Source: Bacillaceae bacterium OF18-1A
Lineage (GTDB): Bacteria > Bacillota > Bacilli > Bacillales > Bacillaceae_G
Direction of reading: 5' to 3'
NCBI GenBank assembly: GCA_027694045.1
Contig: JAQEWB010000003.1
Span: forward strand, 145,534 to 209,533
Length of the DNA stretch: 64,000 bases
Below, piece by piece: positions 38,196-47,945 of this stretch. Made by a program: the position numbers and the translations under genes. Position 1 is the stretch's first letter. Each line of letters opens with the position of its first letter. The notes under the pieces are model-generated. The model did not search any database and was not told the origin of the DNA. It saw only the letters and a program-made list of their open reading frames with translations.

Positions 38196-39230
38196 TCACT
38201 TCTGAGAGAGACGCTGTCTATTCCATATCTCGATTATTCCACTATTTGATATATTTTTGTTCGTCCTTCTAACCGGCTGTCCTTCTATTTCTTTCTCGTT
38301 CTTCGCAAACATCGTCGGTACACCAAACGACACTTTTTCTAAAATGTGACCCGCTTCTTCCGATAAACAATAATCAATAAATAAGTCCGCAATAATACCA
38401 CTCGGAGCACGTTTCAATTTCGAAATTGCGTTAACTGACAACCCTGTTTGCTCAGGTTCATTACTCAAAATAGGAAAGCCTTGCTTTTGAAGCATTCTCT
38501 GATCTCCCATAAAGTTGATGCCGATCATATATTCACCGCTCGCAACTAGTTCTGCTGGTATATAGCCATTCACCGTCACTTCCCCAACTTGTCCCGCAAG
38601 ACTCTTTACATATACTTTCGCCTCTTCTTCACCTAAAGTATCAATAAGCGATTGAAACAGCGTATATGCAGTCCCTGAAACATTTGGATCAGGCATGACG
38701 ATCTTTCCCTTATATACCGGATCTAATAAATCTTGCCACCTTGATGGATACGGAAGACCAAGCGGTGCTACTTCTTCACTCCACCGCTCTTTATTAATGG
38801 CAATTGCCAACTTCTCCACCTCATAACCGTACCAATAACCGTCCTTATCTTTCACAGTTTTTGAAATACGATTCGCATGCTGGCTCATGACAGGAATAGA
38901 AAGATTCTTTTGCTTCATCATTTGATGGGCATCTACTGTACCACCAATAATAATATCCGCTTTCGGATTCCCAGCTTCCTCCTCCACTCTCCGAAGAAGT
39001 TCCTCTGTCGAAAGACGAATAAACTCATACGTACATCCGCGTTGTTTACAAAACGATGAAAGCAAAGCTTCTCCAACTTCCTCACGAGCCGCGACATACG
39101 CGACAAGATGACGATCATTCAAAATAGGGAGACCACTTTTATTATATTTAATAGAGGTTGTATCTCGAGAGCAACTAGACATCGCTCCTCCGATTATTAG
39201 CAAAAAGAAGAAAAAGGCTATCTTTCTCAT
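38196..39230 (-). CDS. Extracellular solute-binding lipoprotein (PgtC/HptA-like)
   Basis: A 344-residue lipoprotein. The signal peptide ends in a lipobox GAMSSC. The mature part has the type II binding-protein fold of the Fe3+/phosphoglycerate group: HLVAYVAAREEVGEALLSSF, ADIIIGGTVDAHQMMK, WQDLLDPVYKGKIVMPDPNVSGTAYTLFQSL. No ABC permease genes accompany it, so it is probably a sensor that presents ligand to the neighbouring kinase, as HptA does. Its start overlaps the DUF3919 gene by 4 bp. Confidence 0.8.
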   Translation of the reverse strand: MRKIAFFFFLLIIGGAMSSCSRDTTSIKYNKSGLPILNDRHLVAYVAAREEVGEALLSSFCKQRGCTYEFIRLSTEELLRRVEEEAGNPKADIIIGGTVDAHQMMKQKNLSIPVMSQHANRISKTVKDKDGYWYGYEVEKLAIAINKERWSEEVAPLGLPYPSRWQDLLDPVYKGKIVMPDPNVSGTAYTLFQSLIDTLGEEEAKVYVKSLAGQVGEVTVNGYIPAELVASGEYMIGINFMGDQRMLQKQGFPILSNEPEQTGLSVNAISKLKRAPSGIIADLFIDYCLSEEAGHILEKVSFGVPTMFAKNEKEIEGQPVRRTNKNISNSGIIEIWNRQRLSQK

Positions 39231-40009
39231 GACGCATTCTCCTTTACGAACAGCTCTGCTAGAGAGCCTTTCATATACATGACATTCCCGTTATTATCAC
39301 CGAGATATTGCACAACAAAATACGATGGATACACAGAAATCGTAAGAATATCTTCGCGCTCATTCTTTACACGCTTACCTGTTTTATAAGCGGTAATATA
39401 AGCAATCGGATCCTTCTGCGACTGCAATAATTTCTGAATCTCTCCATAATCTGTAATTTGTTTTGCATATCGAATAGAATCAACTATTTGCGTAAGATTT
39501 ATAGTACGTATTACATCCCCTTGCCTCACTACAACATCCTTTGCCTCTGCAAAGAAATTACTAATGCGCTCTGGTGTATAATACAGACTTAACAAATACG
39601 TTTGAAATGCTGAGATCATCGGATCCGTACCACTCTTTCCGTATACGTTCGCCTCGTACTGGAACAAGTCACCTACTGCAAAAGTACGTTTATGTCCATT
39701 CAAGTACGTTACTTCTCCAGTAAATACTTGTTCTTGGCTCTTACCTTCTCTCGGCTCTATTCGAATTCGGTCAAAGAATGAAACAATCGTATGCAAACGA
39801 ACTTCATCCGTTATAACAATCTCTCCCCACTTCTCATGCCTTACTTTCACTTCAGTAGGAAGCGATTCATTCACTCTTTGCAAAACGGCCTGCTTGTCAT
39901 CAACAATCGTAATTCGGTTATATACTTGCTTCTCAATCACATAAAACAAAATAAGAGAAACAATCATACAAAAGACAAACATAAGAATTTGAAATGATAG
40001 CCTTTTCAT
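39227..40009 (-). CDS. DUF3919-like membrane-anchored protein
   Basis: A 260-residue protein with one N-terminal membrane anchor (ILMFVFCMIVSLILFYVIE) and an extracytoplasmic domain rich in beta-strand pattern (VFTGEVTYLNGHKRTFAVGDLFQYEANVYG). I believe it belongs to DUF3919, of unknown function. Position between the histidine kinase and the binding lipoprotein, with ATGA overlap to the latter, suggests a signalling intermediary (PgtC/PgtB-like task). GGAGGTAGG precedes the ATG. Confidence 0.65.
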   Translation of the reverse strand: MKRLSFQILMFVFCMIVSLILFYVIEKQVYNRITIVDDKQAVLQRVNESLPTEVKVRHEKWGEIVITDEVRLHTIVSFFDRIRIEPREGKSQEQVFTGEVTYLNGHKRTFAVGDLFQYEANVYGKSGTDPMISAFQTYLLSLYYTPERISNFFAEAKDVVVRQGDVIRTINLTQIVDSIRYAKQITDYGEIQKLLQSQKDPIAYITAYKTGKRVKNEREDILTISVYPSYFVVQYLGDNNGNVMYMKGSLAELFVKENAS

Positions 40010-40075
40010 TTCTGCCTACCTCCAAGATAAAAAAACGTTGTTTCGAAAATACCGCATAATTGTTTCATAAATGTA

Positions 40076-41506
40076 TCATTTAACCGCTTTCAAGTTTTTT
40101 ATGTCTTCCATCCGTCTCGGAAGTAAAAATGTCATGCATATTGTAGTCCCAATCTCTTCACTACTCTCAATTCTCATACTTCCGCCTTGCTTATTCATAA
40201 TCTCCTGACAAATGTACAACCCGTAACCATTCCCGTAACTAGAAGAAAGCACCTTACCTGCTGGAGACTCATTCCACTCCGCCAGCACACCTTCATCTAT
40301 ACCGATGCCATCATCATGAACGAAAACTTTCGCCTCACGCTCATTTACAATTACATTCATCCGAATTTGCACCGCATCACTATATTTAATCGCATTATCG
40401 AGCACATTCAAGAAAATTTGCTTCGTCTTATCGAAATCCGCAACGACATGTACATCCGTTAACTCATTTATCACTTCAATCTCAAATTGTTGCAGACGAG
40501 GTTTCACAATTGAAACAGCTTCCTCTGCCAACCCCCTTACATTCACAACTGTAGGTGACACCTCAAACGAACTCGTCCCATACTTCGAAGACTTCAGCAA
40601 CTCCTCTACAAGTGATAATAAACGCTCACTCTCTACCGCCACATAACGAAGACTCTCCTGCACATCTTCCTTCGATTGTAACTTCGGAATTAAATCCACA
40701 TAACCGATAATTGCCGTTAGCGGTGTTTTCAACTCATGCGTAATGTGATCTAAAAAATCCTTCTGCTTCTCTTTCTCCTCCTTCAACTGCTTAATATGTA
40801 GTTCAATCCCATCAGCCATCGCATTAAAAGATGCTGAAAGCTGCGCAATTTCCACATACTCATTTAACTCAATCTTACTTTCATAATCACCATTCGCAAG
40901 CCGCTGCGCCATCTGCCTTAACTGATCAATCGGTCTATGAAGAGACTTCGCCAAACGAATCGCAAAGAAAATACCCGCAGCCACTAAACAAAGAGACGTC
41001 ACAAAAAACGTCCAACTCACATTCGTTAAAACTTCCTTCTCACCCGTTAACTCATTTATAAAACGAATACTCCCAATGACATCGTTTCCATAATAAACCG
41101 GACTTGAAAACAACAGAATAGGAGCCGAATCCCCTTCCTCAAAAACATACGCTTTCTTCCCCTTCAAAGAACTCTCAATATCAGCGTTCCGGTGAAGTAA
41201 CGCTCCCTTTTGCGTATCCGCAACAACATCCCCATTCTTCCCAATCATCTGCACACGGACATCCATACGCTTCGCTAAATACGAAGCAATTAAAAGCGAA
41301 TTCGGACCTAACGTCTCCACTTCCGCTTCCTTCTCCAAATAATTCATCGTATAAATTTGGGCCTCCACACTTAACTTCTCCAAAGAATCCGCCGCATTAT
41401 GATACATATTCTTCTCGAGTGAAATATAAACAACCGCATACAAAAGAACAAGAATCGGAATCAACAAACCAACTATTCCAAACACCATATTTCTCTTTAA
41501 AGACAT
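40076..41506 (-). CDS. Membrane sensor histidine kinase
   Basis: A 476-residue kinase. Two membrane segments (~8-28, ~165-185) flank an extracellular sensor. Then HAMP (RPIDQLRQMAQRLANGDYESKI), HisKA with the phospho-acceptor His in FLDHITHELKTPLTAIIGY, N box (LDNAIKYSD), G1 (VHDDGIGIDEG) and G2 (YGNGYGLYICQEIM). The ATG at 41504-41506 follows GGTGAT; a TTG 18 bp upstream overlaps the response-regulator gene but has no better ribosome site. It acts with the regulator just upstream and probably senses an extracellular organophosphate via the lipoprotein. Confidence 0.9.
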   Translation of the reverse strand: MSLKRNMVFGIVGLLIPILVLLYAVVYISLEKNMYHNAADSLEKLSVEAQIYTMNYLEKEAEVETLGPNSLLIASYLAKRMDVRVQMIGKNGDVVADTQKGALLHRNADIESSLKGKKAYVFEEGDSAPILLFSSPVYYGNDVIGSIRFINELTGEKEVLTNVSWTFFVTSLCLVAAGIFFAIRLAKSLHRPIDQLRQMAQRLANGDYESKIELNEYVEIAQLSASFNAMADGIELHIKQLKEEKEKQKDFLDHITHELKTPLTAIIGYVDLIPKLQSKEDVQESLRYVAVESERLLSLVEELLKSSKYGTSSFEVSPTVVNVRGLAEEAVSIVKPRLQQFEIEVINELTDVHVVADFDKTKQIFLNVLDNAIKYSDAVQIRMNVIVNEREAKVFVHDDGIGIDEGVLAEWNESPAGKVLSSSYGNGYGLYICQEIMNKQGGSMRIESSEEIGTTICMTFLLPRRMEDIKNLKAVK

Positions 41507-41517
41507 ATCATCACCAC

Positions 41518-42189
41518 TTAACAATCCAACTTATAACCAACGCCATAAATCGTCTTAATATACTCTCCGCTATCCCCAAGCTTCTTTCGCAATCTTTGCA
41601 CCATAATATCAACCGCCCTCGTATTCCCGATATACTCGAAGCCCCACACTTTCTCAAGTAACTCATCCCTCATAAACACACGCTGCGGATTCGAAACAAA
41701 CAACTGACACAAATTGAACTCGCGGTACGTTAACTGAACTTCCTCTCCGCTCACATGCACCTTTCTCTCCTTAGGACAAATCACCAACTCACCTGCGCGA
41801 ATTACCTCATGACTCGCAGTGACCTCATCCTTCTTCACACGCCGACTCATATTCTTCACACGAAGAATAAGCTCCGCATAATTAAAAGGCTTCGTCACAT
41901 AATCATCAGCCCCAAGCTGCAAACCAAGCAACTTATCATTCATCTGACTCTTCGCCGTCAACATAAGCACCGGAATATCCCGATCCTTCTCACGGAACAA
42001 ACGAAGCAACTCATACCCATCCGTATCCGGAAGCATCACATCCAAAATCAACACATCCGGCCCTTCACTCCATCTCTCCAAAGCCTCTCTCCCATCAACA
42101 GCCGTAAGCACCTCATACCCTTCCATCTCCAACTGCATCCGAATCAAATTCCGAATACTCGACTCATCATCAACCACAAGTATCTTCAT
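41518..42189 (-). CDS. OmpR/PhoB-type response regulator
   Basis: A 223-residue regulator: receiver domain with acidic pair VVDDESSIR, phospho-Asp in DVLILDVMLPDTDG, Thr in MLTAKSQ, Lys in DDYVTKPFNYAEL; winged helix with LTYREFNLCQLF, RDELLEKVWG and TRAVDIMVQRLRKKLG ending YIKTIYGVGYKL. Three ATGs in a row follow AAGGAGG; spacing favours the third (42187-42189, MKILVVDDE). It should activate its own operon and the transporter. An imperfect CTATA-N11-TATAG repeat with a TATAGT -10 lies ~20-45 bp upstream. Confidence 0.92.
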   Translation of the reverse strand: MKILVVDDESSIRNLIRMQLEMEGYEVLTAVDGREALERWSEGPDVLILDVMLPDTDGYELLRLFREKDRDIPVLMLTAKSQMNDKLLGLQLGADDYVTKPFNYAELILRVKNMSRRVKKDEVTASHEVIRAGELVICPKERKVHVSGEEVQLTYREFNLCQLFVSNPQRVFMRDELLEKVWGFEYIGNTRAVDIMVQRLRKKLGDSGEYIKTIYGVGYKLDC

Positions 42190-42246
42190 CATCATCCTCC
42201 TTCCGTCCCGCACTATAGTACAGTTTAGTATAGCAAAAAACGTATA

Positions 42247-42303
42247 AAAAAAGAGAGGGTATTGTCGAACATATTTTGTCGACAGTATCCTCTCTTTTTA
42301 TTT
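42247..42303. terminator. Bidirectional hairpin between galE and the two-component operon
   Basis: AAAAGAGAGG (42249-42258) pairs with 42289-42298; an inner TGTCGA/TCGACA extends it; A-run and T-run at the ends. It mainly ends galE transcripts. Confidence 0.75.
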
Positions 42304-42310
42304 CTATTTT

Positions 42311-43324
42311 TTACTTTTCATAACCATTTTTATTATTTGATTGCCATCTCGAAGAATCCGCACACATTTCGTCTAATCCACGCGTTGCTTCCCATCCTAA
42401 TTCACGCTTCGCTTTTGATGCATCGGCAAAGCATACTGCTACATCGCCAGGTCGACGCTCTGTAATTTTGTACGGAACGTTCTTTCCTGAAACTTTTTCA
42501 AACGCTTCAACCATCTCTAACACACTATAACCAGTGCCTGTACCGAGGTTATAAGCATCTATTCCTGTTGTATTCAATACTTTCTCAAGCGCTTTTACGT
42601 GACCATTCGCTAAGTCTACAACGTGAATATAATCACGGACGCCTGTTCCATCTTTTGTTGGGTAGTCATTTCCAAATACACTTAATTCTTTTAGCTTACC
42701 TACCGCTACTTGTGTTACGTACGGCATTAAGTTATTTGGAATTCCATTCGGATCTTCCCCAATACGTCCACTTTCATGTGCACCAAACGGGTTGAAATAA
42801 CGAAGTAATGCGATACTCCATTCTGCATCTGCAAACGCCACGTCACGCATCATTTGTTCAATCATTAATTTCGTTTGGCCGTACGGATTTGTTGCACTTA
42901 ATGGAAACTCCTCCGTAATCGGTGATGTTTCCGGAATACCATATACCGTTGCAGATGAACTGAAGATCATCTTCTTCACATCATGCTTCTGCATCACTTC
43001 ACATAACACTAATGTGCTTGTAATGTTGTTATGATAATACGTTAATGGCATCGCCACTGACTCTCCTACAGCTTTAAAGCCTGCAAAATGAATGACAGCT
43101 TCGATCGTATTCTCTTCAAAAATCGCATCAAGTGCCTCGCGATTTAAAATGTCTTCTTTATAGAACTTAAATTGTTTTCCTGTTATCTCTTTCACTCGAT
43201 TTATAGATTCCACCGAGCTGTTCGAAAGATTATCCACCACTATGATTTCGTAACCGCTATTCAGTAATTCTACGCATGTATGACTACCAATATACCCTGC
43301 TCCACCTGTTACAAGTATCGACAT
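42311..43324 (-). CDS. galE: UDP-glucose 4-epimerase GalE
   Basis: A 337-residue extended SDR enzyme that interconverts UDP-glucose and UDP-galactose (and possibly the N-acetyl forms). NAD site GGAGYIGSH, catalytic Ser in SSSATVYG and YxxxK as YGQTK; substrate-region [13 protein letters not shown] and [12 protein letters not shown]. It supplies UDP-galactose to the polysaccharide locus of which it is the last gene. A terminator separates it from the SGNH-like gene. Confidence 0.95.
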   Translation of the reverse strand: MSILVTGGAGYIGSHTCVELLNSGYEIIVVDNLSNSSVESINRVKEITGKQFKFYKEDILNREALDAIFEENTIEAVIHFAGFKAVGESVAMPLTYYHNNITSTLVLCEVMQKHDVKKMIFSSSATVYGIPETSPITEEFPLSATNPYGQTKLMIEQMMRDVAFADAEWSIALLRYFNPFGAHESGRIGEDPNGIPNNLMPYVTQVAVGKLKELSVFGNDYPTKDGTGVRDYIHVVDLANGHVKALEKVLNTTGIDAYNLGTGTGYSVLEMVEAFEKVSGKNVPYKITERRPGDVAVCFADASKAKRELGWEATRGLDEMCADSSRWQSNNKNGYEK

Positions 43325-43349
43325 AATTATCCCCCAATATTATTAATAA

Positions 43350-43389
43350 AAAAGAAATCATTTATTTTCTATAAAACAAATGATTTCCT
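43350..43389 (-). terminator. Internal terminator before galE
   Basis: Stem GAAATCATTT / AAATGATTTC (43356-43365 with 43380-43389) then minus-strand T-run. It lies inside the co-directional cluster. Confidence 0.7.
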
Positions 43390-43400
43390 CCTCAAAGATT

Positions 43401-44222
43401 TTATTTAGCTACAAAATAATCCGTTACATATTTCGCCCAAACATCGTGCCCTTTAGCACTTGGGAAACCAAACTCCTCTTGTAAGTATGGTAAAATCTCT
43501 TTCGTTGTTGCATTAGGCCACGCTTCCCAATGATCAACATATGTATAACCATTTTGTGTCGCAAATTGCTTTAATGCTTCAATTGCCTTTGGATAATTCT
43601 TCGCACCATACACTGGATTTGATGGTTGAATCATAATTGTTGCACCTTTTGCATTAGTAGAAAGTGCTTGGACAAACTCCTGTGTATTCGCAACAGAATT
43701 CCCATTACCAGTTTTATTATTATCAGTAATAAATGGTGGTTCAAATAAAATTACATCTGGATTTTCCTTCCCAATCTCTTTATCACGTTTATTTGCGATT
43801 AATTCCTCTGTGCTTTCATCTTTATATTCTTTTACTATTACATTCCATAAACCTTTACCGTAAGAAGTCTCTAAATTAGCAGTTAACTTAGCTGCCCAAG
43901 CGTCCTTTTCAGATGAAGAAGCCTCATCACCAACAATAACAAGATTTACTGCCTTCTTATCTGCCGCAGCTTTCTTTAACTTCTCTTTCACTGCATCTGG
44001 TAAATTCTTCGCATATGCTTCATTAAAAGATGCCTTTGCATCTTGTTTTTTCTCTTCTTTCTTTGCTCCGCTGCTTTCTTTCACTTCAGCCTTTGTCTTC
44101 GTTACTTCACTCGTTTGTACCGTTGCATTCGCAATCTTCTTATTCCAATATAATTTACCACTCACAACCGAAGCGACAAACAACACAAAAATAAATAGGA
44201 CCAGTACTGCTTTCTTATTCAT
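43401..44222 (-). CDS. SGNH/GDSL-like membrane-anchored protein
   Basis: A 273-residue protein with an N-terminal signal anchor, a Lys/Ala/Glu-rich linker (~35-70) and an SGNH-hydrolase-like domain. The nucleophile block reads VIVGDEASSS, the third block NPDVILFEPPFITDNN, and the last has GHDVWAKYVTDYF with the usual D-x-x-H order altered. Catalytic identity is therefore uncertain. In polysaccharide loci such proteins add or remove O-acetyl groups on the polymer. Own terminator on both sides. Confidence 0.7.
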   Translation of the reverse strand: MNKKAVLVLFIFVLFVASVVSGKLYWNKKIANATVQTSEVTKTKAEVKESSGAKKEEKKQDAKASFNEAYAKNLPDAVKEKLKKAAADKKAVNLVIVGDEASSSEKDAWAAKLTANLETSYGKGLWNVIVKEYKDESTEELIANKRDKEIGKENPDVILFEPPFITDNNKTGNGNSVANTQEFVQALSTNAKGATIMIQPSNPVYGAKNYPKAIEALKQFATQNGYTYVDHWEAWPNATTKEILPYLQEEFGFPSAKGHDVWAKYVTDYFVAK

Positions 44223-44275
44223 TGATTCACCTCATCTATTAATCTCACAATATATAATACTAATATAAATTCATG

Positions 44276-44312
44276 CAAAAATAAACCCAACTCCCGTTAA
44301 GGGAGTTGGGTT
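44276..44312 (-). terminator. Internal terminator after the LCP gene
   Basis: Perfect 12-bp stem (44284-44295 with 44301-44312), 5-nt loop, minus-strand TTTATTTTTG tail. It separates the LCP gene from the SGNH-like gene. Confidence 0.9.
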
Positions 44313-44321
44313 CAAGAAACA

Positions 44322-45230
44322 TTACTTAGTCAATTCAAGATGCGTTCTTAACTTGTTCGTTAAATCTTGTTTCGCTGCATCTGGAACATAATAGTACCAA
44401 ATACCGTCAGCAGCTTTGTGACCGTCACCTGGGATTTGGATATCTTCACTGTTCTCTAAGCAGTTTTTATAATTCTTCTGCATATCAAACATTTGATCTT
44501 GCGTTAAATTTGTTTTCACATTCTTTTGAATTGCTGTTAATACATCACCATAACTTGATAAAGAAGAGAAGCTTGCACCTTTCTTAATAACAGCCTGCAT
44601 CACTTGACGTTGACGCATTTGACGTCCGAAATCACCGCGTGGATCTTCATAACGCATACGTGTAAATGATAGTGCCTCTTCACCTGTTAAATGAATATTA
44701 CCTTTAGCAAAATGATGCTTATCTTGCGTAAATTCTAAATCGTTATTTACATCTACACCACCGACTGCATCAACAATATCTTTAAATCCTTCCATGTTCA
44801 CTTCAATATAATAATTAATAGGAACATTTAAGAATTTTTCTACTGTCGCTACAGACATATCTACGCCACCAAATGCATACGCATGGTTAATTTTATCACT
44901 TTTACCTTTTCCAACGATTTCTGTATACGTATCACGAGGGATACTTACTGTTTTCATTGAATTGTTTTTTGGATTTAACGTGATGACCATTAATGAATCT
45001 GAACGTCCTTTATCTTCACCGCGCTCATCTGCACCTAATAGTAAAATTGAAACAGGTTCAGCTTTATTGATTTTTTCTTCTTGTTTATTATTTTGATCAC
45101 GTGTTAAAGGTTTATGGACTTCATCTAATGTTTTTGAAACAGAAGAATATATATTATAAGCGTAGACTCCTCCGCCTATAATTAGTATTCCCATGATTCC
45201 TAATATCCAAAATAAAATCTTTTTTTTCAT
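44322..45230 (-). CDS. LytR-CpsA-Psr family wall-polymer ligase
   Basis: A 302-residue LCP protein: cytoplasmic stub, one membrane segment, then the extracellular catalytic domain with ILLLGADERGEDKGRSDSLMVITL, VSIPRDTYTEI, INHAYAFGGVDMSVATVEKFL and LSFTRMRYEDPRGDFGRQMRQRQVM. These hold the conserved Arg/Asp residues that bind polyprenyl pyrophosphate. It should attach the finished polysaccharide to peptidoglycan, consistent with a wall-bound capsule. Confidence 0.9.
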   Translation of the reverse strand: MKKKILFWILGIMGILIIGGGVYAYNIYSSVSKTLDEVHKPLTRDQNNKQEEKINKAEPVSILLLGADERGEDKGRSDSLMVITLNPKNNSMKTVSIPRDTYTEIVGKGKSDKINHAYAFGGVDMSVATVEKFLNVPINYYIEVNMEGFKDIVDAVGGVDVNNDLEFTQDKHHFAKGNIHLTGEEALSFTRMRYEDPRGDFGRQMRQRQVMQAVIKKGASFSSLSSYGDVLTAIQKNVKTNLTQDQMFDMQKNYKNCLENSEDIQIPGDGHKAADGIWYYYVPDAAKQDLTNKLRTHLELTK

Positions 45231-45329
45231 TTACTTACCTTCTTTCTACTTGCAAATTAAAGCTTTTGCTTATATTTCCCTCGTAATATCCCCTCTTACA
45301 TTATCAATAATATCTTTTTCCTTTATAAA

Positions 45330-46490
45330 CTACTTAGTTACAGTAGCTAAACTCAGCGCATTTTTAATCACATTAATAACTCTATCTTGATCTTCAATTG
45401 TCATACTCGATCCAGATGGCAAACATAACCCTTGGCTAAATAATTGCTCTGAAATATTTTCCGTTTCACTGTGCTTATAGTACTTTGTACCTTCGAATAC
45501 TGGTTGTTTATGCAGTGGCTTCCAAACCGGCCGTGCTTCAATATTCTCATTTGATAAAACCTTGATAATATCTAGATGTGTAATTCCTGTTATTTCGCTA
45601 TCAATAAGTAGTGCTGAAAGCCAACAATTTGGAATGGCCTCTTTGAATTCCGGCATAAATGTAATTCCTGGTACCTTACCTAAAGCTTCATTATATCTTT
45701 CAAAAATATTACGACGAGCTTTTACACGCTCATCTAATACCTCTAATTGCGCTCTACCAACTCCAGCAACAATATTACTCATTCGATAATTATATCCAAT
45801 ATGACTATGTTCATAATGAACAGCTGGGTCACGTGCTTGCGTGGATAAGAAGCGCGCTTTTTGAATCGATACTTCATCATTCGAAACCAACATTCCTCCG
45901 CCAGATGTTGTAATAATCTTATTACCATTAAAGGAGAAAATACCGAATTTACCAAATGATCCAGTTTGTTTTCCTTTATAAGTTGTACCTAATGATTCAG
46001 CTGCATCTTCAATAACTGGAACTTTGTATTTATCACAAATCTCCATAATTTCATCCATCTTTGCACTTTGTCCAAACAAATGAACGACAATAACTGCTTT
46101 AGGAAGTTTTCCAGCCTCCATTTCAATCTCAAATGCTCTTTCAAGGGCAGCAGGAGACATATTCCATGTTTCTGGTTCAGAATCTATAAAAATAGGCTCT
46201 GCCCCTTGATATACAATAGGATTAGCACTAGCTGCAAATGTGAATGATGAACAAAAAACAGTATCTCCACTTCTAACTCCTAGTAATTCTAATGCTAAAT
46301 GAATAGCTGCAGTACCAGCACTAACAGCAGCTGCACTTTTCACCCCAACATATTCCGCAAGTTGTTGTTCAAATGTATCTACATTAGGACCTAATGGCGC
46401 AATCCAGTTTTGCTCAAATGCTTGATTTATATATTTTTGCTCATTTCCGCTCATATGTGGTGGTGATAAAAAAATTCTTTTGTTTTCCAT
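45330..46490 (-). CDS. UDP-4-amino-sugar aminotransferase (EpsN/PglE-like)
   Basis: A 386-residue DegT/DnrJ/EryC1 PLP aminotransferase. PLP-contact blocks: SAGTAAIHLALELLG, VIEDAAESLGTTYKGK and the Schiff-base Lys in SFNGNKIITTSGGGML; LSTQARDPAVHYEHSHIGYNYRMSNI is characteristic of the PglE/EpsN group. It converts UDP-4-keto-6-deoxy-GlcNAc to the 4-amino sugar, step two of the bacillosamine pathway. AAGGAG lies 12 bp before the ATG. Confidence 0.9.
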   Translation of the reverse strand: MENKRIFLSPPHMSGNEQKYINQAFEQNWIAPLGPNVDTFEQQLAEYVGVKSAAAVSAGTAAIHLALELLGVRSGDTVFCSSFTFAASANPIVYQGAEPIFIDSEPETWNMSPAALERAFEIEMEAGKLPKAVIVVHLFGQSAKMDEIMEICDKYKVPVIEDAAESLGTTYKGKQTGSFGKFGIFSFNGNKIITTSGGGMLVSNDEVSIQKARFLSTQARDPAVHYEHSHIGYNYRMSNIVAGVGRAQLEVLDERVKARRNIFERYNEALGKVPGITFMPEFKEAIPNCWLSALLIDSEITGITHLDIIKVLSNENIEARPVWKPLHKQPVFEGTKYYKHSETENISEQLFSQGLCLPSGSSMTIEDQDRVINVIKNALSLATVTK

Positions 46491-46521
46491 GATCCCATTA
46501 CACTCCTTATGATAACGTAAC

Positions 46522-47145
46522 TTATTTTATAACTCTTGCTGGCGAACCTACTACTGTACAAAAAGATGGTATATCATGAATGACTGTTGCTCCTGCACCT
46601 ATTATACTCCACTCACCAATTTTTTGATTTGGTATAACGATTGCTCCTGCACCTATCTGCGTACCTTCATTAATAAAAACCGTTCCCGTTAACGTCGCAT
46701 TTGGAGAAATATGTGCAAAGTTACCAATCTGATTATCATGTTCTATCACTGCTGCTGTATTAACAATAACATGACTTCCAATTACAGTATCCGCATTAAT
46801 AACTGCTTTAGGCATAATAACAGTTCCGAATCCAATGGAAGCAGACTCACTCACTACAGCGGTTGGATGAATAATTGTCTCATAGCTCTCATCCTTCAAT
46901 TCTAACTGCTGGACTATCCTCTTTCGTACAGCATTATTCCCAATCGCAATCACAAGTTTAAATCCAATCTCCCCTATTGTTTCTTTAATAGAAGGGATTG
47001 GTCCATAACATATGTCCTGTTCCTTACTTAAGTATTCATATTTATCATCAAATACAGCAACAATCTCATAACATTTATTTGCATGAATCATATCCGTAAT
47101 AACTTTCGCATGTCCACCTTGACCAATTAAAGCTATCTTTTTCAT
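46522..47145 (-). CDS. Sugar N-acetyltransferase (EpsM/PglD-like)
   Basis: A 207-residue left-handed beta-helix acyltransferase. N-terminal Rossmann-like part ([16 protein letters not shown]), then hexapeptide repeats with the catalytic His in [24 protein letters not shown]. It acetylates the 4-amino group using acetyl-CoA, giving UDP-N,N'-diacetylbacillosamine. Its ATG overlaps the stop of the sugar-transferase gene by 4 bp. Confidence 0.9.
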   Translation of the reverse strand: MKKIALIGQGGHAKVITDMIHANKCYEIVAVFDDKYEYLSKEQDICYGPIPSIKETIGEIGFKLVIAIGNNAVRKRIVQQLELKDESYETIIHPTAVVSESASIGFGTVIMPKAVINADTVIGSHVIVNTAAVIEHDNQIGNFAHISPNATLTGTVFINEGTQIGAGAIVIPNQKIGEWSIIGAGATVIHDIPSFCTVVGSPARVIK

Positions 47146-47753
47146 TTCACCACTTCTTTGTTTGAGTTTTCCCCTGTAAACTTCTGCATCGTCACATGAC
47201 CTTGTTGACTAATTCCCTCTGATTTAAAAACCTTTGCAACTGTTAAAAATAAAATCTTGATATCTAACCAAAAGGAATAATTATCTACATACCAAACATC
47301 TAATTTAAATTTATCTTCCCAAGAAATCGCATTTCGTCCATTTACTTGCGCCCACCCAGTAATACCAGGGCGTACTTCATGACGTCTGGCTTGCTCGCAT
47401 GTATATAAAGGAAGATACTCCATTAATAACGGACGGGGGCCTACTAAACTTATATCCCCCTTTACTACATTAATAAGTTGTGGTAACTCATCTAAACTTA
47501 ACTTCCTAAGTAACTTACCAAACAACGTTAATCGAACAGCATCTGGTAATAGATTTCCATCTTTATCTGTTGCGTCTGTCATTGTGCGAAACTTGTATAC
47601 GTAGAAAGGTTTTCCATGTAAGCCAGGACGCTGTTGCTTAAAAATAATAGGGGATCCTAGTTTTATCCTCACTAAGATTGCAACTATTATCAATATACAA
47701 GAGGATAATAGTAATAAAAGTAAAGAAGCTAACAAATCATAAAAACGCTTCAC
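47142..47753 (-). CDS. Undecaprenyl-phosphate sugar phosphotransferase (EpsL/PglC-like)
   Basis: A 203-residue small monotopic phosphoglycosyl transferase. An N-terminal re-entrant hydrophobic helix precedes [56 protein letters not shown] (the catalytic DE pair) and [18 protein letters not shown]. It loads the first sugar-1-phosphate, probably diacetylbacillosamine, onto undecaprenyl phosphate to begin each repeat unit. Coupled to the acetyltransferase gene. Confidence 0.92.
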   Translation of the reverse strand: MKRFYDLLASLLLLLLSSCILIIVAILVRIKLGSPIIFKQQRPGLHGKPFYVYKFRTMTDATDKDGNLLPDAVRLTLFGKLLRKLSLDELPQLINVVKGDISLVGPRPLLMEYLPLYTCEQARRHEVRPGITGWAQVNGRNAISWEDKFKLDVWYVDNYSFWLDIKILFLTVAKVFKSEGISQQGHVTMQKFTGENSNKEVVK

Positions 47754-47945
47754 TAATAATCATACTCCTTACTTAAATATAGTATATTTGATTTTTAGAC
47801 ATAATAAAAAAACTAGCTAGTTTTTATTTATCCTTCCATCTATAGTTCATTACAGTAAATTAATTCCCTGACTTTTATTTTATTGTTTTACCTATAAAAA
47901 CAATAAAATAAAAACTGTTGGAATATATTTTGATTCTCAGATATT
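47754..47945 (-). other. Gap with A/T-only hairpin between wzx and the initiating transferase
   Basis: A perfect 17-bp stem made almost only of A-T pairs (47873-47889 with 47897-47913) lies between the two genes. It could act as an internal terminator or mRNA processing site. This gap marks the border between the variable cassette and the conserved EpsLMN-like block. Confidence 0.5.

Noticed and set aside
41755..42228. 157-codon plus-strand frame
   Set aside because: Antisense to the response regulator; composition (His/Leu/Ile-rich) is what the complement of that gene gives.
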